Part shown: positions 47,643 through 57,090 of the stretch, piece by piece
Layout of the letters: each line of letters starts with the position of its first letter
Position numbering within the stretch: position 1 is the first letter of the stretch
Assembly: GCF_000317795.1 (NCBI RefSeq)
Contig: NC_019791.1
Span: 1,364,001 to 1,428,000, forward strand
Direction of reading: 5' to 3'
Length of the DNA stretch: 64,000 nt
From: Caldisphaera lagunensis DSM 15908
GTDB lineage: Archaea > Thermoproteota > Thermoprotei_A > Sulfolobales > Acidilobaceae
Position numbers and translations under genes: made by a program
The notes under the pieces: model-generated
The model's input: the letters and a program-made list of their open reading frames with translations, nothing else
The model's database searches: none
Told to the model about the DNA's origin: nothing

Positions 47643-48136
47643 TGAATCCAATAGATTTATTGCCTATATTTGCTTTAGTATTAGGCGTAGGATCTATTAT
47701 TTCGGCGTATTTTGTAATAAAAATAAAAGATTTAATTTATGCAAGTTCAATGCTAGCAGTGTTAGCCTCGTTAATAGCGGCATTAGTTGCTTTAATAGGA
47801 TTCGGCATAGTTTCTGCCTATTTAGTTTTGGTTTACGTTGGAGCGGCAGTTATGTTTATAATAATAGCTATATCAATGGTAGGAGTTGGACGTAAGGAAT
47901 CTAAGGAACCATTCTTAGGATTTGTAGCAGGTGCTGCAATAGCTATTACAATAGGCATTGTAATATTGGCTGGGAAATTTTACAATTTATATTCATATCC
48001 GGAATATGTGACTGTAACTCAAGCGGCATCGGGCCTTTTATCCCATTATTTGCCAGTTATTGCATTAATAATAATTGCTCAAGCAGCAACATTAGTTGAA
48101 GCTATAAGCATAGCTAGGAGGGGGGAGAAAAAATGA
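47642..48136 (+). CDS. nuoJ: NADH-quinone oxidoreductase-like subunit J
   Basis: Membrane subunit of the ND6 type: five hydrophobic helices in 164 residues, with the signature ISAYLVLVYVGAAVMFIIIAI in helix 3, where a pi-bulge is known in homologues. It overlaps nuoI by 1 nt and nuoK by 4 nt. There are no extra domains. Confidence 0.9.
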   Translation: MNPIDLLPIFALVLGVGSIISAYFVIKIKDLIYASSMLAVLASLIAALVALIGFGIVSAYLVLVYVGAAVMFIIIAISMVGVGRKESKEPFLGFVAGAAIAITIGIVILAGKFYNLYSYPEYVTVTQAASGLLSHYLPVIALIIIAQAATLVEAISIARRGEKK

Positions 48137-48447
48137 TTGTTATAGATCAATTAACAGGTTTAGTTGTAATGATAACTGCTGTACTAATAATGGGGATTGG
48201 AGGTTATGGTGTTACATCATCGAGAAGTTTATTTAGACAATTGCTATCAATTGAAGTAATATTTAATGGTTTATTATTATTGATTTTATCTTTAATTTCT
48301 TTTAATGCCATAATGGCAACATATTTTGGAATTATAATTATAAGTGTTGTTTCAGCAGAAGTGATAGTTGTTGTATCAATATTAGTAGCATATATGAGAG
48401 AGTCTAAGTCTTTGAGCTCTGAAGATCTTGAGGAAGGGGGTGTTTGA
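48133..48447 (+). CDS. nuoK: NADH-quinone oxidoreductase-like subunit K
   Basis: Three-helix subunit of ND4L type (104 residues). A glutamate in helix 2 (LLSIEVIFNGLLLLIL) and another in helix 3 (VVSAEVIVVVSILVAYMRES) match the paired proton-path acids of NuoK. It overlaps nuoJ and nuoM by 4 nt on each side, consistent with tight translational coupling. Confidence 0.92.
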   Translation: MIVIDQLTGLVVMITAVLIMGIGGYGVTSSRSLFRQLLSIEVIFNGLLLLILSLISFNAIMATYFGIIIISVVSAEVIVVVSILVAYMRESKSLSSEDLEEGGV

Positions 48448-50012
48448 TGGTGTTATTATCTTTACCTGCACTATGGATTTCTTTATTGTTGCCGATAGTT
48501 CTCGGTATACTTGCTTGGCTTCTGGGTAGATATGATAGTGCTGTTAAAGCTTTAATATACTTGTCAGGATTTGTATTATTATTCCCACTTGGATTAGTAT
48601 TGTATTATTATGCAACAGGAGGCTTATCAAGCAGTATAGTCGATCCTATATATGTAAACTTTGCATCGTATAAAATTGGTACATTTTATTTAGGCATAGA
48701 TGGATTATCGGCTCCAATAGTAATTGGAATATCAATTGTAACTGCATTTGTATCTTTTTATGGAATAAAATACATGACAAAAAGAATAGAGGAAATGAAG
48801 GAAGAAGGTGAAAGAGTACCTAATTTAGGTACATATACCTTATTATATAATATATTTGCTGTTACAATGCTAGGCATTGCATACTCAAGCAACTTAATAG
48901 AATTTTATATATTTCTAGAGGGTACTTTAATTTCTTCATTTTTGACAATAGCGTTTTATGGATATGGAGATAGAAGAAAAATATCATTGCTCTACTTTGT
49001 ATGGACCCATATAGGGGCAGTATTGCTATTAACAGGAATTTTATATTTCGGCTATATAGTAGGTTCATTTAATTATATGAACTTAGTTAATGGCTCATTA
49101 GTTCCTGTCGGATCCGAAGAGGCAGTGTTAGGGAGCGCTGCAACACTTATAGCTATATTAATGCTCATAGGTCTTTTCGTCAAGATGGCAGTATTTGGAG
49201 TTCATATGTGGTTGCCATATGCTCATGCTGAAGCTCCAACACCAATTTCGGCATTGTTATCTCCTAATTTAATAGGTCTTGCGGGATATGCTATAGCTAG
49301 ATTTGTTTTCCAATTTTTCCCAACAATTATGCTATCTTGGAGACCATATTTGCTAACTTTGGCTTTCATAACAATTATATATGGAGGATTAGTTGCATTA
49401 AGGCAAAAAGACTTTAAGAGGTTTTTGGCGTATTCAAGCATAAGCCAAATGGGCTATATGTTATTAGGGTTATCAACATTAACAACATATGGAATAATAG
49501 GGGCAATGCTTGTTTATTTATCTCATGCAATTGGTAAAGCAATACTTTTCATGTCAGCTGGTGTATTTATTACAGAGCTAAACAATCTTAGAGATATAAC
49601 TAAGATGGGAGGATTAGCAAAGAAATATCCATTAACAGCTGCATTAGCATTATTTGGTTTTATGAATTTAACAGGATTACCTCCTAGTGTAGGCATGTGG
49701 AGTGAAATATTAATAGTTATGGGATTAGTTCAATCTTATATGTTGAGAAGTCTTGCATCTCTTGTCGGCTTTACAGCATTATTAATAGTTGCTTTGACTA
49801 TGACAGGAGCGTATTCATTTATAATGATGAGAAGAATATTCTATGGACAACCTAGAAGTAAAATAGAAATTAAAGAAAAAATTGATGTATTTAAGTTATC
49901 TATATTAGGTATTGCAATATTTGGTTTTATATTTTTCTTAGCAATAAATCCATTAATATCAAATTTAAATACCTCCATAGTATCTTTTATTATTTCTTTT
50001 TTAAGTAGGTGA
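48444..50012 (+). CDS. nuoM: Antiporter-like proton-translocating subunit, NuoM type
   Basis: A 522-residue antiporter-like subunit with about 14 helices. The FYIFLEGTLISSF segment carries the helix-5 glutamate, and MAVFGVHMWLPYAHAEAPTPISALLSP marks the central discontinuous helix with its lysine and histidine. KDFKRFLAYSSISQMGYMLLG is a further family hallmark. Resemblance and order suggest NuoM, not NuoL or NuoN. Gene order here is M-L-N, while bacterial operons usually have L-M-N. Confidence 0.88.
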   Translation: MMVLLSLPALWISLLLPIVLGILAWLLGRYDSAVKALIYLSGFVLLFPLGLVLYYYATGGLSSSIVDPIYVNFASYKIGTFYLGIDGLSAPIVIGISIVTAFVSFYGIKYMTKRIEEMKEEGERVPNLGTYTLLYNIFAVTMLGIAYSSNLIEFYIFLEGTLISSFLTIAFYGYGDRRKISLLYFVWTHIGAVLLLTGILYFGYIVGSFNYMNLVNGSLVPVGSEEAVLGSAATLIAILMLIGLFVKMAVFGVHMWLPYAHAEAPTPISALLSPNLIGLAGYAIARFVFQFFPTIMLSWRPYLLTLAFITIIYGGLVALRQKDFKRFLAYSSISQMGYMLLGLSTLTTYGIIGAMLVYLSHAIGKAILFMSAGVFITELNNLRDITKMGGLAKKYPLTAALALFGFMNLTGLPPSVGMWSEILIVMGLVQSYMLRSLASLVGFTALLIVALTMTGAYSFIMMRRIFYGQPRSKIEIKEKIDVFKLSILGIAIFGFIFFLAINPLISNLNTSIVSFIISFLSR

Positions 50013-50018
50013 TGATAG

Positions 50019-52085
50019 ATGGCAGTTATGGTATATTCAAATTGGTTTGAATGGAGTTCTATATGGCTTTCACCATTTATAGGAGCAGGTATACTTGCCT
50101 TACTTTGGTTATTTGGGGTAAGGAATGAAAAAGTCTTTAATATAATAAGTGTATTAAGCATATTTATTTCCTCTATAATATCAACAGTTGCTCTTTACGA
50201 TGTTTTAATAAAACATGAAATAATTATTGCAGAAACATCAACATATTGGGTAAGCCTGTTAAAAGTTAAAGTAGGAACTTATCTAGATGGCCTCGGCGCA
50301 ATAATGGCTACAATAGTATCTTGGCTAAGCTTTTTAATAGCTGTTTATAGCGTAGAATATATGAAAAATGATTGGGGAGTCCAAAGATATTTCTTTTTTA
50401 TTTCATTCTTCGTTGGTAGCATGTTATTACTAGTGACAGCAAGCAATTTAATATTAATGTTTATTGGTTGGGAAGGAACAGGACTAGCAAGCTATGCATT
50501 GATAGGTCATTGGTATACAGATGAAGAAGAGTATTGGGTTGGAGTTCCTAAGAGAAAGGCATTAGGACTTCCAATGTATTTTGAGCCAAGCACAAGCGGA
50601 ATTAGAGCAATATTGTTTACTAGGGTAGGAGATATAGGTTTCATTGTAGGATTTACATCTTTGTTTTTCATAGCAAACAGCTTTAGTATACCAACAATCG
50701 AATCAACAGCTGGAACTTGGATGGGACTACTAGCATCTAAAGGTATGTTAACAGCATTTTTATTAATATTTACCTTAGGGGCATTGGCTAAAAGCGCACA
50801 ATTCCCGTTCCATGAATGGTTAGTAACTGCTATGACAGGTCCTACACCAGTTTCTGCGTTAATACATGCAGCAACGATGGTTAAGGCTGGAGTTTACTTT
50901 ATATTACGTTTTGCTCCTATATTCTTCGTTGGGGCAATTGCTGCTAGCACATTAGGAGTGGGTTCATTAGCAGTTACACAAACTCAACAATATTTCTATA
51001 TTGTAGCTGGAATAGCTGTGGCAACAGTATTTATAATGGCAACAATGGCTATTGTTAGCAATGAATTCAAGTTAATTTTGGCATATTCAACTGCTGAGTA
51101 TCTAGGTTATATGATATTAGCTGTAGCATCAGGAGGACTGTTTGTAGTAACACATAACTTTTCTGCAATGGCTGATGCAGAATTAGCAGGTATTGCAATG
51201 TTGCTAGCGCATGCAATATTTAAGGCATCATTATTCTTAATAGCAGGTTATGCTTTACATGCAACAGAAAGTAGATTTATAGATGACATGGGTAACTTTT
51301 CTAAATATATGAAGGCAACGACAATTTCTATATGGTTAGCAGGCCTGAGCTTAGCTGCAATTCCACCATTTAGCGGATTCTTTGCTAAAGAATTAGTTTT
51401 AGAAAACGTAGCAAAAACTGGATATCTAGGCATTTATTTATTTGCTGTGTTTGCTGTATTCTTTACTGCTGCCTATATCTCAAGGTTAATAATAAGGGTA
51501 TTCCATGCACCATCTTATAATCAATCAAAAGAAAAAGAACATCATTTGCATGAGGCACCTGTATTAATGTTAGCACCATATCTGATTTTATCGTTGGCAG
51601 CATTAATTTTAGGTATATTATGGTTCTGGACAGGGAAAGGCTTAGAAATAGGTATACTTGAGACGTTAGGAATTCAAGCGACTCCAGTTTACAATATTGT
51701 AATAGACGCTTCAACAATTATAATAACAGTTTTAATTGTAATAGACTTTGCTATAATATCTTATTTGTATTTGAGGAGATACAACTTTATGGCATTACTA
51801 GAAAGGAATTCAGTTCTTAGATCATTACATACATTCCTTTATGATAGATGGTTTATTAATTCTGCTATCTATTATCTATTCTTATATTCATTTATGGGAC
51901 TTTCATGGTTAATGGGAATAATAAATACTGCTATAGACCAATTTTATCATTACGTTATACCAAAGGCTGGAGAGCTTTTCTCTAAGAGCTTAAGAGCATT
52001 TTTCAGGGGAAGGACGGATTATTTGATTGCCCTTTACATAATAATGATTAGTATTGTTATATTAGTTGTTTACTTTGGTTGGTGA
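50019..52085 (+). CDS. nuoL: Antiporter-like proton-translocating subunit, NuoL type
   Basis: The longest antiporter-like subunit (688 residues). The NuoL hallmarks LILMFIGWEGTGLASYALIG and FPFHEWLVTAMTGPTPVSALIHAATMVKAG are intact, and the C terminus carries extra helices ending with a long amphipathic segment (FYHYVIPKAGELFSKSLRAF) that corresponds to the lateral helix bracing the membrane arm. GGTGA precedes the ATG. It is followed by nuoN after 3 bp. Confidence 0.94.
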   Translation: MAVMVYSNWFEWSSIWLSPFIGAGILALLWLFGVRNEKVFNIISVLSIFISSIISTVALYDVLIKHEIIIAETSTYWVSLLKVKVGTYLDGLGAIMATIVSWLSFLIAVYSVEYMKNDWGVQRYFFFISFFVGSMLLLVTASNLILMFIGWEGTGLASYALIGHWYTDEEEYWVGVPKRKALGLPMYFEPSTSGIRAILFTRVGDIGFIVGFTSLFFIANSFSIPTIESTAGTWMGLLASKGMLTAFLLIFTLGALAKSAQFPFHEWLVTAMTGPTPVSALIHAATMVKAGVYFILRFAPIFFVGAIAASTLGVGSLAVTQTQQYFYIVAGIAVATVFIMATMAIVSNEFKLILAYSTAEYLGYMILAVASGGLFVVTHNFSAMADAELAGIAMLLAHAIFKASLFLIAGYALHATESRFIDDMGNFSKYMKATTISIWLAGLSLAAIPPFSGFFAKELVLENVAKTGYLGIYLFAVFAVFFTAAYISRLIIRVFHAPSYNQSKEKEHHLHEAPVLMLAPYLILSLAALILGILWFWTGKGLEIGILETLGIQATPVYNIVIDASTIIITVLIVIDFAIISYLYLRRYNFMALLERNSVLRSLHTFLYDRWFINSAIYYLFLYSFMGLSWLMGIINTAIDQFYHYVIPKAGELFSKSLRAFFRGRTDYLIALYIIMISIVILVVYFGW

Positions 52086-52088
52086 TTA

Positions 52089-53540
52089 ATGATGTGGGAA
52101 ATAGGGATTATTGAATTTTTCTTATATGTAACATTAGCAGCTAGTTTACTCGCACCCATATTTGGGATAAAGAATGATAAAAGTGTCTGGCCAGCATCTA
52201 TAGGAGCTATTGGGATAGGTACCTTTTTCGTTGTATCTATATTAACTTTTTATGCATCATTAACTAACTATTTAACATTTTATAATGGTTTAGTTATTCA
52301 AGATTCATTTACAGCATTAATATTATTGGGTGCGTCTATTGCATCTATAATATACATTATCGCTATAGGAAATGATGGACTAAAGTGGTCAAGCAGACCT
52401 GCTTTATATAGCTTGATACCTCTAGTATTGTTTGGTTTATTCTTTTTATCGGGAGCAACGGATGCATTAATGATAATAGCATCATGGCTCTTAGTATCTG
52501 TTGCTAGTTACGTTTTTGTTTCATTGCCTGATGGAAAAGAAAGTAAGGAAGCTTCAATAAGATATATCATGGTTGGAATGATCGGGACATTAATATTAGT
52601 ATTTTGGGCAGCAGTTTTTGCAATTTCACCAAGGGCAGACACAAACGTTTTTTTGTTAACCTCATTAGCACCAACAACTAAAGTAGGCTTAAGTTTAGCT
52701 GGGTTATCAATTCTTCTAATAATAGCCGCTTTAGGCTTTAAGGTAGGTTTGTTCCCATTCCATTGGTGGCTACCAAGTGTATATGGAAGAGGAGATGGAA
52801 GAGGTATATCATTTGTTGCTGGTGTAATAAAATTAGGTTTTATTGCTATTATAACAAGAGCAATAGTACTTATGGCTTCATCTATTAATGGAAGTTCCAG
52901 TATAGCAAGTTATGCTGCATTATTGATTGCATTCTTAGCAGTTGCCAGTATGATATATGGCAATATTGCAGCATTAACATCAAGAAACTTCCAGGTAATA
53001 TTAGCCTATAGTAGTATGGCACAAGTAGGATATATTTTTGCAGCAATAGCAGCTGCCGCATATTTTGCTGGAAATTCAGATATGAATTTATTAAAGCTTG
53101 CCTTATTTGCTGTTGCATTACAATCAATTGCTTATGGAATTGCTAAAACCCCGTTATTCGCATTTGTTGGAAAAACAAAAAGAGAACTAAGTGATCTCCA
53201 TGGATTGCTTTCAGCAAATCCAGCTGCAGCAATTTCTGCTTCAATCCTATTATTTAGTTTATTAGGTATACCTCCATTGTTAGGTTTTTGGGGAAAACTC
53301 TATCTATTTTTATCAGCATCAGGATATAGCGTATGGCTTGTATTAATTGCATTAATTAATAGTGGAATAAGCGCAGTATATTATATTATAGCATCAAGAG
53401 AATTATTATCTAAAGGAGAAAACCATATAACTGTAGGAAAGGGTTATACAGCTGCATTAATAATATCGGCATTAGCATTGCTTATAATAGGTCTATATGC
53501 TCCATTCTTACTTAAATCTATTATTAATATCTATTATTAA
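52089..53540 (+). CDS. nuoN: Antiporter-like proton-translocating subunit, NuoN type
   Basis: The third antiporter-like subunit (483 residues). The core KVGLFPFHWWLPSVYGRGDGRGISF and FQVILAYSSMAQVGYIFAAIA matches the family; the helix-5 glutamate region is less typical than in NuoM/L, with SWLLVSVASYVFVSLPDGKES around it. It is the last gene of the operon; a minus-strand tRNA lies 19 bp beyond the stop, after a short T-run suited to transcription termination. No nuoE, nuoF or nuoG follows. Confidence 0.88.
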   Translation: MMWEIGIIEFFLYVTLAASLLAPIFGIKNDKSVWPASIGAIGIGTFFVVSILTFYASLTNYLTFYNGLVIQDSFTALILLGASIASIIYIIAIGNDGLKWSSRPALYSLIPLVLFGLFFLSGATDALMIIASWLLVSVASYVFVSLPDGKESKEASIRYIMVGMIGTLILVFWAAVFAISPRADTNVFLLTSLAPTTKVGLSLAGLSILLIIAALGFKVGLFPFHWWLPSVYGRGDGRGISFVAGVIKLGFIAIITRAIVLMASSINGSSSIASYAALLIAFLAVASMIYGNIAALTSRNFQVILAYSSMAQVGYIFAAIAAAAYFAGNSDMNLLKLALFAVALQSIAYGIAKTPLFAFVGKTKRELSDLHGLLSANPAAAISASILLFSLLGIPPLLGFWGKLYLFLSASGYSVWLVLIALINSGISAVYYIIASRELLSKGENHITVGKGYTAALIISALALLIIGLYAPFLLKSIINIYY

Positions 53541-53559
53541 TTTTTTTAATTTTAAGGAA

Positions 53560-53666
53560 TGCCGCCGCCGGGATTTGAACCCGGGACCTCCGGATTGCTC
53601 AGGCATTTTCGATTTCGGTTAAACGCCGTATGAGTCCGGCGCTCTAACCCGCTGAGCTACGGCGGC
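53560..53666 (-). tRNA. tRNA-Met (elongator, anticodon CAU) with a 33-nt intron
   Basis: On the minus strand: acceptor GCCGCCG/CGGCGGC with discriminator A, anticodon stem CCGGA/TCCGG and loop CTCATA-A. A 33-nt intron (53628-53596) interrupts between positions 37 and 38. The canonical bulge-helix-bulge is present: CTCA of the loop pairs with TGAG of the intron, with 3-nt bulges TAC and CAA on the two sides. The mature tRNA is 74 nt. G1-C72 and the stem exclude initiator Met; the CCGGACTCATAATCCGG pattern favours elongator Met over Ile2 with modified CAU, which cannot be strictly excluded. Confidence 0.93.
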
Positions 53667-53792
53667 CCATAATTTATTGAGATTGATGCTTGAAATTTAA
53701 CCTTTTCTTTAGAATACTTTCGTGATAAATTTATTATTTTCAGGCATTGGTATACTTATGAAAGTTCTCGTGTTACAAAAAAGTTTCATAGG

Positions 53793-53814
53793 TATTACCC
53801 ATATCTGGGTGATA
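53793..53814. promoter_or_regulatory. Dyad operator candidate at the RHH gene start
   Basis: TATTACCCA-TATC-TGGGTGATA is a 9-bp inverted repeat with one mismatch, ending 2 nt before the ATG of the RHH gene and including its GGTGA. Ribbon-helix-helix proteins bind such palindromes and often repress their own genes, so autoregulation is a natural hypothesis. Confidence 0.5.
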
Positions 53815-53816
53815 AC

Positions 53817-53987
53817 ATGTATGAGCAGAATAAAAGATACGATGAATTAAGAATAATTAGTTTTAGAATAGATACTGAAACACTTTACGAGTTAGATAAA
53901 ATAACATTGAAAACAAAGAGTAATAGAAGTGAAATAATAAGAAAGGCAATCGAAGAGTATTTAAAGAATGAAATAGTTAAAAGATAA
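53817..53987 (+). CDS. Ribbon-helix-helix (CopG/MetJ-type) transcription regulator
   Basis: A 56-residue protein with the RHH fold: strand LRIISFRIDTETL, helix YELDKITLKTK, the SNRSEIIRKAIEEYLKN turn and second helix. Such proteins dimerise and read DNA with the paired beta strands. GGTGA lies 4 nt before the ATG. The dyad at 53793-53814 overlaps its ribosome-binding site. The tungstate/molybdate-type transporter gene begins ~80 bp downstream in the same direction, so the regulator may control it; this is context only. Confidence 0.82.
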   Translation: MYEQNKRYDELRIISFRIDTETLYELDKITLKTKSNRSEIIRKAIEEYLKNEIVKR

Positions 53988-54065
53988 ATTTTTTTTATAT
54001 TTGTAAACGATATAACAATATTTATTAATAAAATAATATTATTGTTTAATATAGGATGGTCAAAT

Positions 54066-55214
54066 ATGAAAAATATATGGATTTATCTAATAATAGGTTT
54101 AATTATAGGTCTAGTAATAGGTATATCAGTAGGTTATGCATCATTTCCAAGAAAAGTTGTACAATATATTACAACTACAACAACTACAACAAAGACTACA
54201 ACTTCTACATCGGTATTTGCAGTTGGTGCAGCAGGTACATTAAAATTTGCATTCGGTAGCTTGTTAAATTTGACAAGTAAGTATTATCCTCAGTTAAGTG
54301 TTGGTACGCCTATGTTTAAAGGTAGTGGAGAAGTTGCTTCTACAGAGAACACAACGAAGGAATTTAGTATAGTCGCATCAGCTGATACAACAACAATACC
54401 TAAAGATCTGTTTCCAAATGTAGCAGATTATGAAATTGCTTTTGGCGTTACGCAGATGGTTATTATAGTAGATTTGCAAACTAGTGCTGGAAAACAAGTC
54501 TATCAATTATGGCAACAAGCCCAAACTTTGCCGCCAAATTCTAGTCAATATAACCAAACATGGAAAGAAATATTTTCAATAATTGCTGAAAATCCATCAA
54601 CTGTAGTCGGAGTATCAAATCCATTTACAGATCCTAGCGGATATCAAGCTCAATGTGTTTTAAAGCTAGCAGGTTTAACGTATTTTGGAAATTCATCTTA
54701 TTTGTATGATTCAGTATATAATAATGTAAACAAATATCAAATGAGAAATACTGAAATAGACTTACTTACTTTGATGACAACAAACAATTCAGTACAATTT
54801 ATATTATCAGGATATTTATCAAACGCGCTTCCTCAAACTCAAGCATATCAAAAAGAAGGTTATAATATAACTTACATAACATTACCGCCCATGATTAATT
54901 TAGGTAATTTATCGTATGTAAATTATTATCACCAAGTAAATGTTACATGGAGTGAATTAGGAAAAACTGAAACATTTACTTGTAATCCAGTTGTTTATAC
55001 AATAACGATACCTAAATATGCGCCGAACCCACAGGCTGCAGTTAACTTTATATTACTTATATATAGTCCATTAGGCCAACAAATTCTAAAGAGCTATGGC
55101 ATTAATCCAATTTATCCTGGAGTAGTTTATGGAAATTATAGCGATATTCCTGCTGTAATTAAGCCTTATGTAGTCCCAGTAAATCAAACAAACTTAGAAA
55201 CTATATTTCCATAG
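54066..55214 (+). CDS. Tungstate/molybdate-type ABC transporter substrate-binding protein
   Basis: A membrane-anchored extracellular binding protein. The N terminus is a single hydrophobic helix (IWIYLIIGLIIGLVIGISVG), then a Thr-rich stalk (TTTTTTTKTTTSTS) typical of crenarchaeal surface lipoprotein-like binding proteins. The binding domain begins FAVGAAGTLKFAFGSLLN, with KGSGEVASTENT and VGVSNPFTDPSGYQAQ, the pattern of WtpA/ModA oxyanion binders. The frame opens at 54042; the ATG at 54066 gives a standard leader. Ligand identity (tungstate, molybdate or another oxyanion) is inferred from family resemblance. Confidence 0.83.
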   Translation: MKNIWIYLIIGLIIGLVIGISVGYASFPRKVVQYITTTTTTTKTTTSTSVFAVGAAGTLKFAFGSLLNLTSKYYPQLSVGTPMFKGSGEVASTENTTKEFSIVASADTTTIPKDLFPNVADYEIAFGVTQMVIIVDLQTSAGKQVYQLWQQAQTLPPNSSQYNQTWKEIFSIIAENPSTVVGVSNPFTDPSGYQAQCVLKLAGLTYFGNSSYLYDSVYNNVNKYQMRNTEIDLLTLMTTNNSVQFILSGYLSNALPQTQAYQKEGYNITYITLPPMINLGNLSYVNYYHQVNVTWSELGKTETFTCNPVVYTITIPKYAPNPQAAVNFILLIYSPLGQQILKSYGINPIYPGVVYGNYSDIPAVIKPYVVPVNQTNLETIFP

Positions 55215-55224
55215 AGTGATATAT

Positions 55225-56025
55225 TTGAAAAAAGAAATAAATTTTTTTATAATTTTAACAATAATTTTTTCTTTGTTTTTCTTATTGTTTTTTGCATATC
55301 CATTAGTGGTATTAATAATTGTAGGTAGCAAAGGTATAATTTCTTCTCTTGAAAACGAATCATTCCTAACAGCAATTTATATAACATTTATAATATCTAC
55401 AAGTGCAGCTATATCAGCTGTAATATTTGGTCTTCCATTAGGTTATATAATAGCGAGATATAATTTTAGGTTTAAAGAAGTAATAGAGACATTAATTGAT
55501 ATTCCAATAGTTATACCGCACATAATTGTTGGAGTTATGATAGTATTAGCATTTTCATCTCAATACGGTTTAGGCCCAATTTTTCATAAGTATGGCATAA
55601 ATGTTATTGATACAATATTGGGAGCAGCATTGGCTGTTTCCTATTTATCTTCAACGTATACAATTAGAGTTGTTGAATCATCTATAAAAGCAATAGATCC
55701 TGAATTAGAATTAATATCAAGGAGTTTAGGGGCATCTCAAATGAGAACCTTCTTTTCAGTTATATTACCTAATATTTGGAGATCTGTAATTAATGGTGCA
55801 CTTTTAACGTGGGCTAGGGCAACGTCTGAAGCTGGAGCATTGTTTATTGTTGCTTATTATGTAATCTTTGGAAAAACAACAGTCTACCCATCTCCAGTTT
55901 TTATATATGAAAGCTACGTTGGATTAGGTTTAATAGAGGCAGTTAAGTTTTCTGCAGCATTGGTTGTAATAATAGTTAGCGCATTTATTCTCTTTAGGGT
56001 TATCATAAATTTGAGGAGGCATTAG
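55225..56025 (+). CDS. ABC transporter permease (molybdate/tungstate type)
   Basis: The membrane channel subunit: about six helices and the cytoplasmic EAA-type loop SRSLGASQMRTFFSVILPNI that docks the ATPase. TWARATSEAGALFIVAYY near the C terminus is characteristic of WtpB/ModB-type permeases. The TTG at 55225 follows AGTGAT; a GTG three codons upstream opens the frame. It abuts the ATPase gene without a gap, and the binding-protein gene ends a few bases before it. Confidence 0.88.
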   Translation: MKKEINFFIILTIIFSLFFLLFFAYPLVVLIIVGSKGIISSLENESFLTAIYITFIISTSAAISAVIFGLPLGYIIARYNFRFKEVIETLIDIPIVIPHIIVGVMIVLAFSSQYGLGPIFHKYGINVIDTILGAALAVSYLSSTYTIRVVESSIKAIDPELELISRSLGASQMRTFFSVILPNIWRSVINGALLTWARATSEAGALFIVAYYVIFGKTTVYPSPVFIYESYVGLGLIEAVKFSAALVVIIVSAFILFRVIINLRRH

Positions 56026-57057
56026 TTGAAGGCCTTATCAATTAGAAATTTGGTAACAAAGGTTAATACCTTTACATTGGGCCCAATAAACTTAGATGTT
56101 GATGCTAATGAATACTATATCATATCAGGACCAAATGGAAGCGGTAAAACTACATTGTTAAAAACGATTTTAGGTTTTTATAGACCTTTAAGCGGTAAAA
56201 TAATGCTTTATGATAAGGATATAACATACATGCCTATTGAGAAGAGAAGAATAGGATATGTTACTCAAAATTATTCCTTATTTAATAACATGGATGTTAA
56301 GGCTAATATAGAATATGGTCTTAAAATGTTAAAATTAAACAAACAAGAAAGAGAAAGAAAAGTTAAGGAAATCGCTTCAACGCTTAAAATAGAAAATTTA
56401 TTGAATAAGAAGCCTAAGGAATTAAGCATGGGGCAACAACAGCTTGTTTCTATAGCGAGGGCATTAGTAATTGAACCAAAGGTTTTATTATTAGATGAAC
56501 CATTATCAAACTTAGATCCCAATGTAAAAAGAAACTTAAGAGAAATACTGAGAATAATTGTTAGATCAAAAACTACTACTATAATTCATATAAGTCATTT
56601 TATTGAAGATGCTTTTGAATTGTCTACAAAAATGGGTTTTATGTATAAAGGTAAAATAATTGAAGAAGGGGATCCTATTGAAATGATTAATAATCCGAAA
56701 ACAAAGGAATTTTCTGAATATTTAGGGTATTCTAATATTATATTATTAAATAATGTAGATTCAGAAATAAAAAATATATTAAATGAAATAGATTTTAGAA
56801 ATGATTTTATAAAAGATAACTATTTGGTTTTTAGACCTGAAGATGCAATAATTTGCAAAAATAAATGTTGTAAAAATAGTTTGGAAGGAGAAATAGAAGA
56901 AATAAATATTACTGAAAGAGGTTTTAATTATAAAGTGAAAACGAAATCTCATGATTTTGTTATATTCTCAAAGGATATATTTAAGGAAAATGATATTGTT
57001 AATATTTGTATTGACGCAAAGAGATTAAAAATAGTCAAATCGGTAGAGGAAATTTAA
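56026..57057 (+). CDS. ABC transporter ATP-binding protein (molybdate/tungstate type)
   Basis: The energising subunit. Walker A is GPNGSGKTTLLK, the Q loop IGYVTQNYSLFN, the signature motif the slightly degenerate LSMGQQQL (usual LSGGQ), Walker B VLLLDEPLSNLD and the H loop HISH. The C-terminal ~110 residues contain a TOBE-like regulatory region (YLVFRPEDAIICKNKCC then EGEIEEINITERGFNY) in which oxyanion may bind. The start is a TTG directly after the permease stop. tRNA-Cys begins 33 bp beyond the stop codon, so its promoter probably overlaps the gene end. Confidence 0.9.
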   Translation: MKALSIRNLVTKVNTFTLGPINLDVDANEYYIISGPNGSGKTTLLKTILGFYRPLSGKIMLYDKDITYMPIEKRRIGYVTQNYSLFNNMDVKANIEYGLKMLKLNKQERERKVKEIASTLKIENLLNKKPKELSMGQQQLVSIARALVIEPKVLLLDEPLSNLDPNVKRNLREILRIIVRSKTTTIIHISHFIEDAFELSTKMGFMYKGKIIEEGDPIEMINNPKTKEFSEYLGYSNIILLNNVDSEIKNILNEIDFRNDFIKDNYLVFRPEDAIICKNKCCKNSLEGEIEEINITERGFNYKVKTKSHDFVIFSKDIFKENDIVNICIDAKRLKIVKSVEEI

Positions 57058-57090
57058 AAATCTTTTACTATTTCTATAATAATTGCAAGG

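Noticed and set aside
54175-54215. ACA/ACT-rich tract in the oxyanion-binding protein considered as a phase-variable repeat
   Set aside because: The codons are mixed (ACA, ACT, ACG-free with AAG inserts) and the tract encodes an ordinary Thr-rich stalk.
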